Assembly (NCBI GenBank): GCA_964601265.1
Contig: CAZRMT010000018.1
Coordinates: 1-21,968, forward strand
DNA length: 21,968 nucleotides
Source of the DNA: UBA4675 sp964601265
Lineage (GTDB): Bacteria > Bacillota > Clostridia > Christensenellales > Borkfalkiaceae
Direction: 5' to 3'
Shown here one piece after another: positions 14,825 to 21,968 of this stretch. The position numbers and the translations under genes were made by a program. The stretch's first letter is position 1. Every line of letters begins with the position of its first letter. Below the pieces are notes generated by a model. It saw only the letters and a list, made by a program, of their open reading frames with translations. It was not told the DNA's origin and searched no databases.

Positions 14825-16990
14825 TTAGCCGATTTTTTTAAACGTAAACGTTCTGCTTGCAAAAACGGGAGAATTTTCGTCGGCGTCCGTTTCCTTTTCC
14901 ACCATTTTTTCTATATCTATTCCAAACGAACAAAGCGCGTCTCCGTAAGCGGTAAAGGTAATTTCCTTTTCAACGCCCGTTTGTTTTCTCGATTTAACTT
15001 CATATAGATAATCGGGGTTTAATCCTTTAAAAGCAAAGAAAGGTTTTCTTTCGCTTTTGCCTATTTCTCTACTGATAAGCACCGCAACCGCCTGCGTTTT
15101 GTCTTTTGAAACGGTTATCCAACCGCCGTTTTCGTTTTTTATTAAGCTTTCGCCCAAACGGTAGTAGTCGCCGTACTGCAAAACTTTCCTATGCTCTTTA
15201 TAAAATTTAACTTGTTCGGCTATCGTGGACAACTCCTCGTTCGAAGCCTTGGTTATATCGAACTCGTACCCGAAAGCGCCGATACTCGCAACATTAAACA
15301 TACTTTCGTACGAAAGCCTTGGAAGCGAGGTTCCGTATCCTGCTACGTGCGAACCCATAGTCGATTGCGGATAACCCGCAAGCGTTCCTTCTTGTATAAA
15401 AAGTCTGTCGTATGCGTTGGTATTGTCGCTAGCCCAACATTGAGGCATATAGTACAACATTCCTAAATCATATCTGCTTCCGCCAGAAGCGCACGCTTCG
15501 AACAAAACGTTACCGCACTCGGAAGTAATTTTATCTAAAAGCTTGCTTTGATTTACGTAATATTTATAAACGTATTCCCCTTGATTTTTTATTTTCGGCG
15601 AATACATATCCGTCATAGGTCTGTTGTGATCCCATTTTACGTAGTCTACTCCGACTTCTTTAAAGAGGTTAATCAACGTATAGGCTAGTTTATCGACTAC
15701 TTCGTCGTTACATAAATCTATGCAGAGCTGATTTCTTCTCTCTATGGGACTAACGTCAGGAATTTGCATTGCGTACTCGGGGTGCTTTCTGTAAAGGTCG
15801 GAATCTTTACATATCATTTCGGGTTCTACCCAAAGTCCGAACTTCATACCGAGAGAATGAATTTTTTCGGCAAGCTCTTTTAGTCCGCCCGTTTTTTTAA
15901 CGTTGTCGTACCAGTCGCCTAGCCCGCTTGTATCGTCGTTGCGTTTACCGAACCAACCGTCGTCCAAAACCATCATTTCTATCCCGATAGAGGACGCGAT
16001 TTTAGCTATTTCGTAAATCTTTTCACCCGTGAAGTTAAAGAACGTTCCCTCCCAATTATTGATTAAAAGCGGTCTTTCCTTATACGCAAAATCGGGGTTA
16101 ATAATATGGTTTAACACAAAATCGTGCATTTCCAAAGTGATTTCTTCTTCGCTGTCGCAAACGACGAAAATAGCCTCGGGAGAAACCAAACTTTCGTTTA
16201 AACGTAACTCGTAGTTAAAATTGTAGTCGTTTATCCCCGTTAAAATACGAATTCTGTCAAAGGGCGACACTTCTACGACTTCTTTATGGTTGCCCGAAAA
16301 AATCAGGTTAAAACCTAAAACTTTATCGTTTATCTCCGCCATAAAAAAGGGATTATGCAACGCCGAAGATATTCCCGTTTTGGAGTTTAATTCGAAATTT
16401 CCGCTTTGAATAACCGTTTCGTGACGAATACGCTCTTTAATCCACGTTCCGTCATAAGAAATTACTTTCGCTTTATTCCCGACAAAATCCAACTGCAACG
16501 AACTTAATCTCGTAACGGTTATTTTACTTTTCCCCGTATTTACTATTTCGCTATGAACGGCTATAACGGAGCTGTCGTCGAAAACGGTGTAGTATTGATA
16601 TAGCGTTACCCCCGTCACCTCGTCGACAAACTTTAACCTGCACGTTTGCCCTTTTTTTCGGGAGGTGGGGAAAGGAGAAGAAAAACCGTTTACTATTTCC
16701 GCCTTTTCGTAAACGAACCTATTGGAAAACACTCCTCTTTCGTCGTAAAAACAAGCAAAAGCTTCTCTATTCGTACATTCCCCTACGGAGCCTAAAACGG
16801 TTGTGTGCAACGTTTTGTCGTCGTTGGAAATATCAGATTCCCATTGCGTGTTTACAAACAAAGAATACTCGTCCCTATCCTTTAATTTTTTTCCGCAATA
16901 AACCAAAAAAGCTTTTCCGTCTTTTTTAGTTATTATCAAAGAAGTATTTTTCGCGTCTATTTTCACTAAATCGTTTTTAATTTTTATCAT
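14825..16990 (-). CDS. Alpha-galactosidase, glycoside hydrolase family 36
   Basis: A 721-residue cytoplasmic enzyme (no signal peptide) of normal GH36 length, releasing terminal alpha-galactose from raffinose-type sugars or galactosides. An N-terminal beta-supersandwich (about 1-300) precedes a TIM barrel (about 305-620) and a C-terminal beta domain. Barrel landmarks are NNWEGTFFNF, VLDDGWFG (342-348), GLWVEPEM (385-392), YVKWDHNR with nucleophile Asp454, EACASGGSRYDLG (498-510) and CWASDNTNA with acid/base Asp522. The ATG at 16990 follows a modest TAGGA site, 12 bases after the ksgA stop. It is the last gene of the metG-tatD-ksgA unit, and no transporter or sugar regulator adjoins it. The family is certain; I leave the gene symbol open. 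Confidence 0.95.
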   Translation of the reverse strand: MIKIKNDLVKIDAKNTSLIITKKDGKAFLVYCGKKLKDRDEYSLFVNTQWESDISNDDKTLHTTVLGSVGECTNREAFACFYDERGVFSNRFVYEKAEIVNGFSSPFPTSRKKGQTCRLKFVDEVTGVTLYQYYTVFDDSSVIAVHSEIVNTGKSKITVTRLSSLQLDFVGNKAKVISYDGTWIKERIRHETVIQSGNFELNSKTGISSALHNPFFMAEINDKVLGFNLIFSGNHKEVVEVSPFDRIRILTGINDYNFNYELRLNESLVSPEAIFVVCDSEEEITLEMHDFVLNHIINPDFAYKERPLLINNWEGTFFNFTGEKIYEIAKIASSIGIEMMVLDDGWFGKRNDDTSGLGDWYDNVKKTGGLKELAEKIHSLGMKFGLWVEPEMICKDSDLYRKHPEYAMQIPDVSPIERRNQLCIDLCNDEVVDKLAYTLINLFKEVGVDYVKWDHNRPMTDMYSPKIKNQGEYVYKYYVNQSKLLDKITSECGNVLFEACASGGSRYDLGMLYYMPQCWASDNTNAYDRLFIQEGTLAGYPQSTMGSHVAGYGTSLPRLSYESMFNVASIGAFGYEFDITKASNEELSTIAEQVKFYKEHRKVLQYGDYYRLGESLIKNENGGWITVSKDKTQAVAVLISREIGKSERKPFFAFKGLNPDYLYEVKSRKQTGVEKEITFTAYGDALCSFGIDIEKMVEKETDADENSPVFASRTFTFKKIG

Positions 16991-17002
16991 ATTTTTCCTA
17001 CT

Positions 17003-17836
17003 CTAAATACCCTTGTCGGTTAAATAATTTGCAACGTTAACGAATTGCTCCGTCGATAAATTTTCGCCTCGTTCTTTTAGGTCTATATTAAACTCGTTTA
17101 AAATTTTTTCCGCTTGCGCCCTATTAAGCGAAAAGCCGTTGACTAAATTGTTGACTAGCGTTTTTCTTCTCGAAGAAAACGCACAACGCACCAAGTCACG
17201 GTATTTTTTCATACTTTTAACGACGTATTTATCCTTGTTGATAACGATATTTACGACTGCGGAATCCACTTTCGGCATAGGCATAAACTTGGTTTTATCG
17301 ACGTAGGCGATTATTTCGCTGTCGCCGACAACGTCAATCCCCGCGGTTATTGCACCGTACTCGCTACTGCCCTCGCCCGCGCATAGCCTTAACGCAACTT
17401 CTTTTTGCACCATAGCGGTTATGCTTACGCAATTTTTTGCTTCCCCCACGAACTTCATTATCAAAGGGGTGGTGATGTAGTAAGGCAAGTTGGATACAAG
17501 CCTATACTTTCCGCCTATTTTCTTTTCTATTTCGGCAATAGGCGTTTTTAACGCGTCGGCAAAAACGATTTCCACGTTAAACGAATCCGCCAAGGTTTGC
17601 TCCAAAACGGGTTTTAAACTTTTATCTATTTCATACCCTATAACCCTTTCGGCTTTTTGGCTTAAAGAATAAGTAAGCGTTCCCGCACCCACGCCTATTT
17701 CGAGAACGGCGTCGGTTTTAGTAACCCCGGCACCTTTAACGATTTCGTCTAGCAACGTTTTATCCGTTAAAAAATTTTGACCGAACTTTTTTTTAAACGA
17801 AAAATCGTTTTCTTTTAAAACCTTTTTTACGTCCAT
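17003..17836 (-). CDS. ksgA: 16S rRNA (adenine1518-N6/adenine1519-N6)-dimethyltransferase
   Basis: A 277-residue S-adenosylmethionine-dependent enzyme that dimethylates two adjacent adenines in helix 45 of 16S rRNA during small-subunit assembly. Motifs are KKFGQNFLTD at the N-terminus, the SAM-binding EIGVGAG (46-52), the acidic GYEIDK loop, and the catalytic NLPY (116-119) followed by YITTPLIMK. The C-terminal helical domain contains CAFSSRRKTLVNNL. I chose the ATG at 17836 over one 13 codons upstream: AAGGAA at 17844-17849 is well placed, and the protein then begins in the usual MDVKKVLKEN style. Only one base separates it from the tatD stop codon, which indicates coupled translation. Confidence 0.97.
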   Translation of the reverse strand: MDVKKVLKENDFSFKKKFGQNFLTDKTLLDEIVKGAGVTKTDAVLEIGVGAGTLTYSLSQKAERVIGYEIDKSLKPVLEQTLADSFNVEIVFADALKTPIAEIEKKIGGKYRLVSNLPYYITTPLIMKFVGEAKNCVSITAMVQKEVALRLCAGEGSSEYGAITAGIDVVGDSEIIAYVDKTKFMPMPKVDSAVVNIVINKDKYVVKSMKKYRDLVRCAFSSRRKTLVNNLVNGFSLNRAQAEKILNEFNIDLKERGENLSTEQFVNVANYLTDKGI

Positions 17837-17837
17837 T

Positions 17838-18590
17838 TTATAATTCCTTTCCGAAAAAACGGCAAGTGTTGTCATAAAGCGTTTTTTTCATTTCTTCTTC
17901 GTTTTTTCCGTATACCGAAGACATTTTTTTTACGATATACGGAATATTTAAAGAAACGTTAAGCGTTCCCCTTTTAGGCTCGGGCGACATATACGGGCTA
18001 TCCGTTTCGCTTAAAACTCTGTCCGTAGGGATACTAGCTAAAACCTCGTCCTTTTTGGCGTTTTTAAAGGTTATTACTCCGCCGAAAGAAAAGTACGCGC
18101 CAAGCTTTGCATATTCTACGGCAAGCTCCTTGCTGTCCGAATAGCAATGTAGCATAAAACCGTATTTAAGTAGGGCTATATGCTCTTTAATAACGCTAAA
18201 CATATCAAACGAACAATCCCTTGAATGTATCACGATAGGTTTTTTTAGGTCGTAAGCAAGTTTTATTTGCTCTACAAAAACCTCTTTTTGTAAATCCTTG
18301 TTATCCTTGACGTAATGGTAGTCAAGTCCGCACTCGCCTATCGCAACGCATTTTTCGTCGCTCGCAAGCGTAGGTATTTCTCTTAAAAAATCTTGCCAAC
18401 CCTCTCTAATCTCCTCGGGTTGAATTCCGCAAGTAAAATAAAAATCCTTATATTTTTCGCTTAAAAGCTTAGCCTCAAAAGAAGATTCGCGGTCGTAACC
18501 GCTGTTTACAACTGCGAATCCTTTAAAATCATAAGTCGATAAATCGAGCCTATCGTCCGTTAAGTGTGCGTGGCAATCGACGAATTTCAT
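17838..18590 (-). CDS. TatD-family metal-dependent hydrolase / DNase
   Basis: A 250-residue TIM-barrel hydrolase of the TatD family, cytosolic, usually with 3'-5' exonuclease activity on DNA. Metal ligands are present: CHAH (His7, His9), IGECGLDY (Glu86), VIHSRD (His122), LHCYS (His148) and SETDSPY (Asp197). The family ending is also clear (PEPKRGTLN and IPYIVKKMS). I start at the ATG at 18590, which overlaps the metG stop as ATGA; an ATG 16 codons earlier would lie inside metG and add a non-family basic tail. A GAGGGA site lies in the end of metG. Adjacency to metG and ksgA is common in Firmicutes, where the ribonuclease M5 gene (rnmV) often lies between tatD and ksgA; it is absent here. Confidence 0.95.
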   Translation of the reverse strand: MKFVDCHAHLTDDRLDLSTYDFKGFAVVNSGYDRESSFEAKLLSEKYKDFYFTCGIQPEEIREGWQDFLREIPTLASDEKCVAIGECGLDYHYVKDNKDLQKEVFVEQIKLAYDLKKPIVIHSRDCSFDMFSVIKEHIALLKYGFMLHCYSDSKELAVEYAKLGAYFSFGGVITFKNAKKDEVLASIPTDRVLSETDSPYMSPEPKRGTLNVSLNIPYIVKKMSSVYGKNEEEMKKTLYDNTCRFFGKEL

Positions 18591-20536
18591 CTTACGACGC
18601 TTCCCTCGGGCATATCCTTTTCGGGAGAAATAAGACAAACTTTTCCGTCTTTTTCAGCGCATAAAAGCATACCTTGGCTTTCTATTCCGCAAAGTTTTGC
18701 GGGTTTTAAGTTATAAACCAGCACGACTTTTTTGCCTATAAGTTCGTCGGGAGAATAATACTCGGCTATTCCGCTTACGACGGTTCTTTCCTCTCCCCCT
18801 ACGTCAAGGGTGAATTTTAGAAGCTTTTTACTTTTTTCTACCTTTTGACAAGTTTTAACTACCGCCACTTTAAGCGAAGTTTTCATAAAATCGTCAATGG
18901 TGATTTCCGCTTTTTCTTCCTTAACCTCTTTTACCGTTTCTTTTTTACTTTGAGAAGCGATATCGCTCATTTCTTTCGTTTCCTTTGCGACGTCTATTCT
19001 CGGGAACAATACGCCCGTAGATACTTTTACACCGCTCTTTAAAAGCCCGAACGAAGTCGCCGTTGAAAAATCGGTTATTTCTTGCGAATTTATTCCGAGC
19101 ATTTCCAACGCCTTATTAGGCATTACGGTAATAAACGGCTTTAACAATACCGAACAAATTCTTATGGTTTCCGCTAAATTATATAAAACGGTGGCAAGCC
19201 TATTCTTTTTAGCCTCGTCCTTGGCTAAAACCCAAGGCGTGGTTTCGTCGATATATTTATTCGCTCTATTCAATACTTTAAATATTTCAGCCAAAGCTTC
19301 GGGAACGTTTATTTCCGACATTTTTGCCTTGACTTTACCCAAGCACGCCGTGGCAAGGTCTTTAAGCTCTTTGTCTAAATCTTCTTCCTCGCAAGAAGCG
19401 GGTATTTCTCCGCCGAAATATTTTTCTATCATAGCGGTGGTTCTCGAAACCAAATTACCGTAAACGTTGGCTAAATCGCTGTTTATTCTCGAAAGCAAGC
19501 TCTCGTTGGTGTAAACGCCGTCGTTGCCGAAAGGTATTTCCCTGAGCAAGAAATATCTCACTGCGTCCGAGCCGTATCTTTGAACGAGTTTCAACGGGTC
19601 CGTAAGCTCGGAGCCGACTTTATCTTGCTTGCTTTTGGAAAGCTTATCCCCGCCTATTAAAAGCCAGCCGTGTCCGTAAACTTGCTTGGGCAACTCTTCG
19701 CCTAGCGCCATTAAAATCGCAGGCCAAATAATGGCGTGGAAACGAACTATTTCCTTTCCTACCATATGCAAGTCGCAAGGCCAATATTTTTTGTAAAGCT
19801 CGTCGTTTTCCGTGCCGTAACCTAAAGCGGTAATATAGTTAGAAAGAGCGTCAACCCACACGTATACCGTATGCTTTTTATCAAAAGTTACGGGAATTCC
19901 CCATTTTATAGTCGTTCTCGAAACGCACAAATCTTGAAGCCCTTGTTCGCTTTTGATAAAATTGTTAACCATTTCGTTAACTCTCGACTTTGGTTGCAAA
20001 AATTCGGGATTTTTGTTGTAGTGGTCTATAATTTTGTCGGCGTACTTGGAAAGACGGAAAAAGTAACTTTCTTCCTTTTCCTTTTGAACTTCCCTTCCGC
20101 AGTCGGGACACTTTCCGTCCTTTAATTGTGTATCAGTCCAAAAGGACTCGCAAGGGGAACAGTACCAACCCTCGTATTCCGATTTATATATTTCGCCCTT
20201 TTCGTAAAGCTTTTCAAAAATCTTTTGAACGCTTTTTACGTGGTCGTCGTCCGTAGTCCTTATAAAACGATTGTAGGAAATATCCAAAAGTTTCCAAATT
20301 TCTTTTAATTCGTCAACGAGCGGATTGATAAATTCCATAGGCGTAAGACCTTTTTCGGTTGCCTTTTTCTCTATTTTTTGCCCGTGCTCATCCGTCCCCG
20401 TTAAAAAGTACACGTCTTTCCCTAACATTCGGTTAAATCTGGCAAATGCGTCGCAAACGACGGTGGTATAGCAGTGTCCTATATGCCAATTTCCGCTCGG
20501 GTAATAAATAGGCGTCGTGATATAAAATTTATCCAT
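18587..20536 (-). CDS. metG: Methionyl-tRNA synthetase
   Basis: A 649-residue class I aminoacyl-tRNA synthetase charging tRNA-Met. The nucleotide-binding HIGH motif is at 18-21 (GNWHIGHCYTT) and the KMSKS loop appears as KLSKS at 298-302. A zinc knuckle has CSPC and CPDC (Cys126, 129, 143, 146). The anticodon-binding helical domain runs to about 510. A C-terminal Trbp111-like tRNA-binding domain (about 546-649) contains FMKTSLKVAVV and SQGMLLCAE. I prefer the ATG at 20536 over 20545: AAAAGGA is then 8 bases away instead of touching the start codon. It is first in an operon with tatD, ksgA and alpha-galactosidase. The leader is short (about 50 bases), so no T-box or SAM riboswitch fits. Confidence 0.97.
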   Translation of the reverse strand: MDKFYITTPIYYPSGNWHIGHCYTTVVCDAFARFNRMLGKDVYFLTGTDEHGQKIEKKATEKGLTPMEFINPLVDELKEIWKLLDISYNRFIRTTDDDHVKSVQKIFEKLYEKGEIYKSEYEGWYCSPCESFWTDTQLKDGKCPDCGREVQKEKEESYFFRLSKYADKIIDHYNKNPEFLQPKSRVNEMVNNFIKSEQGLQDLCVSRTTIKWGIPVTFDKKHTVYVWVDALSNYITALGYGTENDELYKKYWPCDLHMVGKEIVRFHAIIWPAILMALGEELPKQVYGHGWLLIGGDKLSKSKQDKVGSELTDPLKLVQRYGSDAVRYFLLREIPFGNDGVYTNESLLSRINSDLANVYGNLVSRTTAMIEKYFGGEIPASCEEEDLDKELKDLATACLGKVKAKMSEINVPEALAEIFKVLNRANKYIDETTPWVLAKDEAKKNRLATVLYNLAETIRICSVLLKPFITVMPNKALEMLGINSQEITDFSTATSFGLLKSGVKVSTGVLFPRIDVAKETKEMSDIASQSKKETVKEVKEEKAEITIDDFMKTSLKVAVVKTCQKVEKSKKLLKFTLDVGGEERTVVSGIAEYYSPDELIGKKVVLVYNLKPAKLCGIESQGMLLCAEKDGKVCLISPEKDMPEGSVVR

Positions 20537-20548
20537 AGCTTCCATCCT

Positions 20549-20574
20549 TTTAACCGTCTTTAAAAGCGGTTAAA
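20549..20574 (-). promoter_or_regulatory. Inverted repeat in the metG leader
   Basis: An 8-bp perfect arm pair, TTTAACCG and CGGTTAAA (20549-20556 and 20567-20574), separated by 10 bases that could extend the stem slightly after one mismatch. In the metG transcript one arm abuts and partly includes the A-rich side of the ribosome binding site (20545-20551). It could tune translation start, or be an operator. There is no T-run, so it is not a terminator. Confidence 0.45.
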
Positions 20575-20592
20575 TTTAACGTTTATTAGTAT

Positions 20593-20621
20593 ATTATAAC
20601 TTATATTTTATAAAAAGTAAA
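20593..20621 (-). promoter_or_regulatory. Sigma-A-type promoter of the metG operon
   Basis: Minus strand: TTTACT at 20621-20616, a 17-base spacer, and perfect TATAAT at 20598-20593. Expected initiation is near 20586, giving a leader of about 50 bases before metG. Confidence 0.65.
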
Positions 20622-20641
20622 ACATAAAAGCAAAATAAAAC

Positions 20642-20660
20642 TCATAGTATTATACTATGA
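20642..20660. repeat. Perfect 19-bp palindrome spanning the spmA start codon
   Basis: TCATAGTAT, a central T, ATACTATGA. The spmA ATG (20657-20659) lies within the right arm. It sits 21 bases upstream of the metG -35 box, so it could be an operator for either gene or part of the spmA promoter. Confidence 0.6.
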
Positions 20661-21211
20661 ACTGCATTTTTTTTATAATTATCTTTTTTTCCGTGTCGAT
20701 TTTGCTTTTTAAAAATCCCGAAAACGTTTTGCCCACTCTTTTGTCGGGCGGAGAAAAGGCTATTTCTCTGTCACTCAAAATGGTTGCCGTTTATTCGGTG
20801 TGGCTTGGGATTTTCGAACTTATGGAACAAAGCGGAATAAACGAAAAACTAGCCCGTATTTTAAAAAAACCGATAAGGTTTTTATTCGGGAAGGTAACCG
20901 ACGAAGAAGAAAAATTGCTTTCCGCAAACCTCTCGGCAAACGTACTCGGTATGAACGGAATTTCAACGCCCGTGGGAATTAAGGCGACGGAAAAGCTTGA
21001 TGAAAGCAAAAATTATTACGCTCAAAATATGTTATTCGTGCTATGCGCCACGGGACTGCAAATAATACCTACTTCGGTTATAAGTTTAAGAAGTCAATAT
21101 TTTAGCGCTTCTCCTTCCGATATTTTATTGCCTGCGATTTTATCCTCGCTCGTATCAACGGTAATAGGAGTAATTTTAGTAAAGATATTTATAAAAAAAT
21201 CAAATGTTTAG
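20657..21211 (+). CDS. spmA: Spore maturation protein A
   Basis: A 184-residue membrane protein of the nucleoside-recognition (Gate) family. It has an N-terminal hydrophobic segment, then SLKMVAVYSVWLGIFELMEQ, the conserved SANVLGMNGISTPVGIKA and TGLQIIPTSVISLR, and a final helix near 160-180. In Bacillus subtilis SpmA and SpmB are needed for normal spore core dehydration. The alignment by eye with B. subtilis SpmA starts at the very N-terminus, so the ATG at 20657 is correct; an in-frame TAG lies 10 bases upstream and no alternative start exists. No Shine-Dalgarno site precedes it, which raises the possibility of a leaderless message. It overlaps spmB by 8 bases and diverges from metG. Confidence 0.9.
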   Translation: MNCIFFIIIFFSVSILLFKNPENVLPTLLSGGEKAISLSLKMVAVYSVWLGIFELMEQSGINEKLARILKKPIRFLFGKVTDEEEKLLSANLSANVLGMNGISTPVGIKATEKLDESKNYYAQNMLFVLCATGLQIIPTSVISLRSQYFSASPSDILLPAILSSLVSTVIGVILVKIFIKKSNV

Positions 21212-21710
21212 CTATATTTTACCACTCTTAATTTTAACGCTGTTATTGTATTGCTTAATAAAAAAAATAAACGTTTATTCCGTCTTTACAAACGGCATTA
21301 AAAAAACTTTTCCGTTAATTTACTCGCTTTTCCCCTACTTATGCTCTATATTCGTTATGACGGAATTATTCTCCGCAAGCGGATTAAGCGATAAGTTTAT
21401 TAAATTTTTATCGCCTTTTTTTGAAAAAATAGGAATTCCGAAAGAACTTACTCCACTTATTATATTAAAACCTTTTTCGGGGAGCGGAAGTCTTGCAACG
21501 CTTTCCGAAATACTGTCTTCTTGCGGGGCGGACAGCTATATAGGAAGGTGCGCCTCGTGCATATACGGCTCGAGCGAAACGATTTTTTACGTTTCTGCAG
21601 TGTATTTTGCAAGGTGCAAAAACAAAAGACTTACCACTTCTATCGTAATAAGTCTTTTTGCAAGTTTCTCATCTTGCATTATCGCTTGTTTATTATGTAA
21701 AATTATGTAA
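21204..21710 (+). CDS. spmB: Spore maturation protein B
   Basis: A 168-residue membrane protein of the same Gate family as SpmA. Landmarks are LPLLILTLLLYCLIKK, INVYSVFTNGIKKTF, FPYLCSIFVMTELFSASG, ELTPLIILKPFSGSGSLATL, a CGADSYIGRCASCIYGSSET segment (family pattern GPDSFIGR..S...GS.ET) and IFYVSAVYF, with a C-terminal helix. It begins inside the 3' end of spmA (8-base overlap) with no obvious ribosome site of its own, so translation is probably coupled. It has more Cys residues than usual for this family. It acts with SpmA in spore maturation; the transported or sensed molecule is not known. Confidence 0.93.
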   Translation: MFSYILPLLILTLLLYCLIKKINVYSVFTNGIKKTFPLIYSLFPYLCSIFVMTELFSASGLSDKFIKFLSPFFEKIGIPKELTPLIILKPFSGSGSLATLSEILSSCGADSYIGRCASCIYGSSETIFYVSAVYFARCKNKRLTTSIVISLFASFSSCIIACLLCKIM

Positions 21711-21715
21711 AGAAT

Positions 21716-21882
21716 TTATTTTAAAAACTCGTTACGTATATACCCGTAAACGGTTTTTTCACCGTCTTTTTCTTCCTTTAAATCCCATTTATACGTTAGC
21801 TTATGAAATTTATAATTTTATTTTATTTTTTCAAGTAATTAAACATAATTACTTCATTTAAATTTGCAATAGCATTTACCAT
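21716..21882 (-). pseudogene. Possible frameshifted remnant of a small gene
   Basis: On the minus strand 21817-21719 reads 33 open codons ending in a TAA at 21716 and containing YKWDLKEEKDGEKTVYGYIR, a charged, aromatic sequence that looks like real protein. The DNA coding it is visibly richer in G+C and purine than its flanks. A stop lies just upstream in the same frame. In another frame, an ATG at 21882 opens a 19-residue stretch (MVNAIANLNEVIMFNYLKK) that ends at 21823. Joining the two needs a frameshift, hence the remnant call. No ribosome site precedes the ATG and I recognise no family. Chance cannot be excluded. The rest of 21711-21895 is AT-rich with nothing else seen. Confidence 0.3.
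21750..21772 (+). terminator. Weak intrinsic terminator after spmB
   Basis: A 5-bp stem ACGGT (21750-21754) with ACCGT (21761-21765), a loop of six pyrimidines, and CTTTTTCTT after it. Short but suitably placed 40 bases after the spmB stop. Confidence 0.4.
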
Positions 21883-21895
21883 TTTATTAAACGAC

Positions 21896-21923
21896 AAAAA
21901 AACCTCGGCTTTTAGCCGAGGTT
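21896..21923 (-). terminator. Strong intrinsic terminator of a gene beyond the right edge
   Basis: A perfect 10-bp stem AACCTCGGCT (21901-21910) with AGCCGAGGTT (21914-21923), a 3-base loop and seven T residues on the minus strand. It implies a leftward gene ending in or beyond 21924-21968; all three minus frames there reach stops, and possible C-termini are YFAKFF or ILLNSFN, so I cannot assign the gene. Confidence 0.88.
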
Positions 21924-21968
21924 AATTTATAAATCTATTTTGTTAATTAAAAGAATTTAGCAAAATAT

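Noticed and set aside
20537..20656. T-box or SAM riboswitch ahead of metG
   Set aside because: The space from promoter to start is only about 50 bases and no T-box sequence or terminator hairpin is present.
21658..21861. 67-codon plus-strand frame after spmB
   Set aside because: It overlaps spmB in another frame, lacks a ribosome site and has a low-complexity composition.

Overview
The window looks like a chromosomal segment of an anaerobic, low-to-moderate-GC member of the Clostridia, probably a gut or host-associated lineage. I base this on spmA/spmB and a small NodB-type deacetylase, strong Gram-positive Shine-Dalgarno sites (GGAGG), near-consensus sigma-A promoters, a CIRCE-type heat-shock operator, the metG-tatD-ksgA order, lipobox lipoproteins and an InlB-type repeat surface protein. 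Stop codons behave as in the standard bacterial code. No tRNA, rRNA, CRISPR array or insertion sequence was seen.

Left part (1-9360), accessory and surface-related. A leftward unit starts near 2046 and encodes a Ser/Thr-rich lipoprotein, then an InlB-repeat surface protein cut by the window edge. Divergent from it is a regulator (2170-3144) with an ArsR-like winged helix fused to a large C-terminal sensor-like domain. A bidirectional terminator separates it from a second leftward unit, which starts at a strong promoter at 9324-9353. That unit encodes a 715-residue lipoprotein with three copies of a lectin-like domain, a membrane-anchored exo-acting glycoside hydrolase resembling family GH127, and a second regulator paralogous to the first. 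Taken together this looks like a glycan-sensing and glycan-processing surface locus. The paralogous regulator pair is its most distinctive element, and no transporter accompanies it.

Middle part (9427-14816). htpG (Hsp90) sits under a consensus promoter and a CIRCE-like operator carrying a symmetric substitution. Upstream of it lies a metallophosphoesterase plus PTS-IIC-like membrane protein operon, then a cysteine-containing protein of unknown function, and on the other strand a secreted NodB-family polysaccharide deacetylase.

Right part (14817-21968). One leftward operon, metG-tatD-ksgA-alpha-galactosidase (GH36), starts at 20593-20621 and ends at a bidirectional terminator near 14772-14804. 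The galactosidase is a carbohydrate gene attached to a housekeeping operon. Divergent from metG is spmA-spmB (spore maturation); spmA has no visible Shine-Dalgarno sequence and its start codon lies inside a perfect 19-bp palindrome. The last 250 bases hold a weak terminator, a possible degraded gene remnant on the minus strand, and a strong terminator for a gene beyond the right edge.
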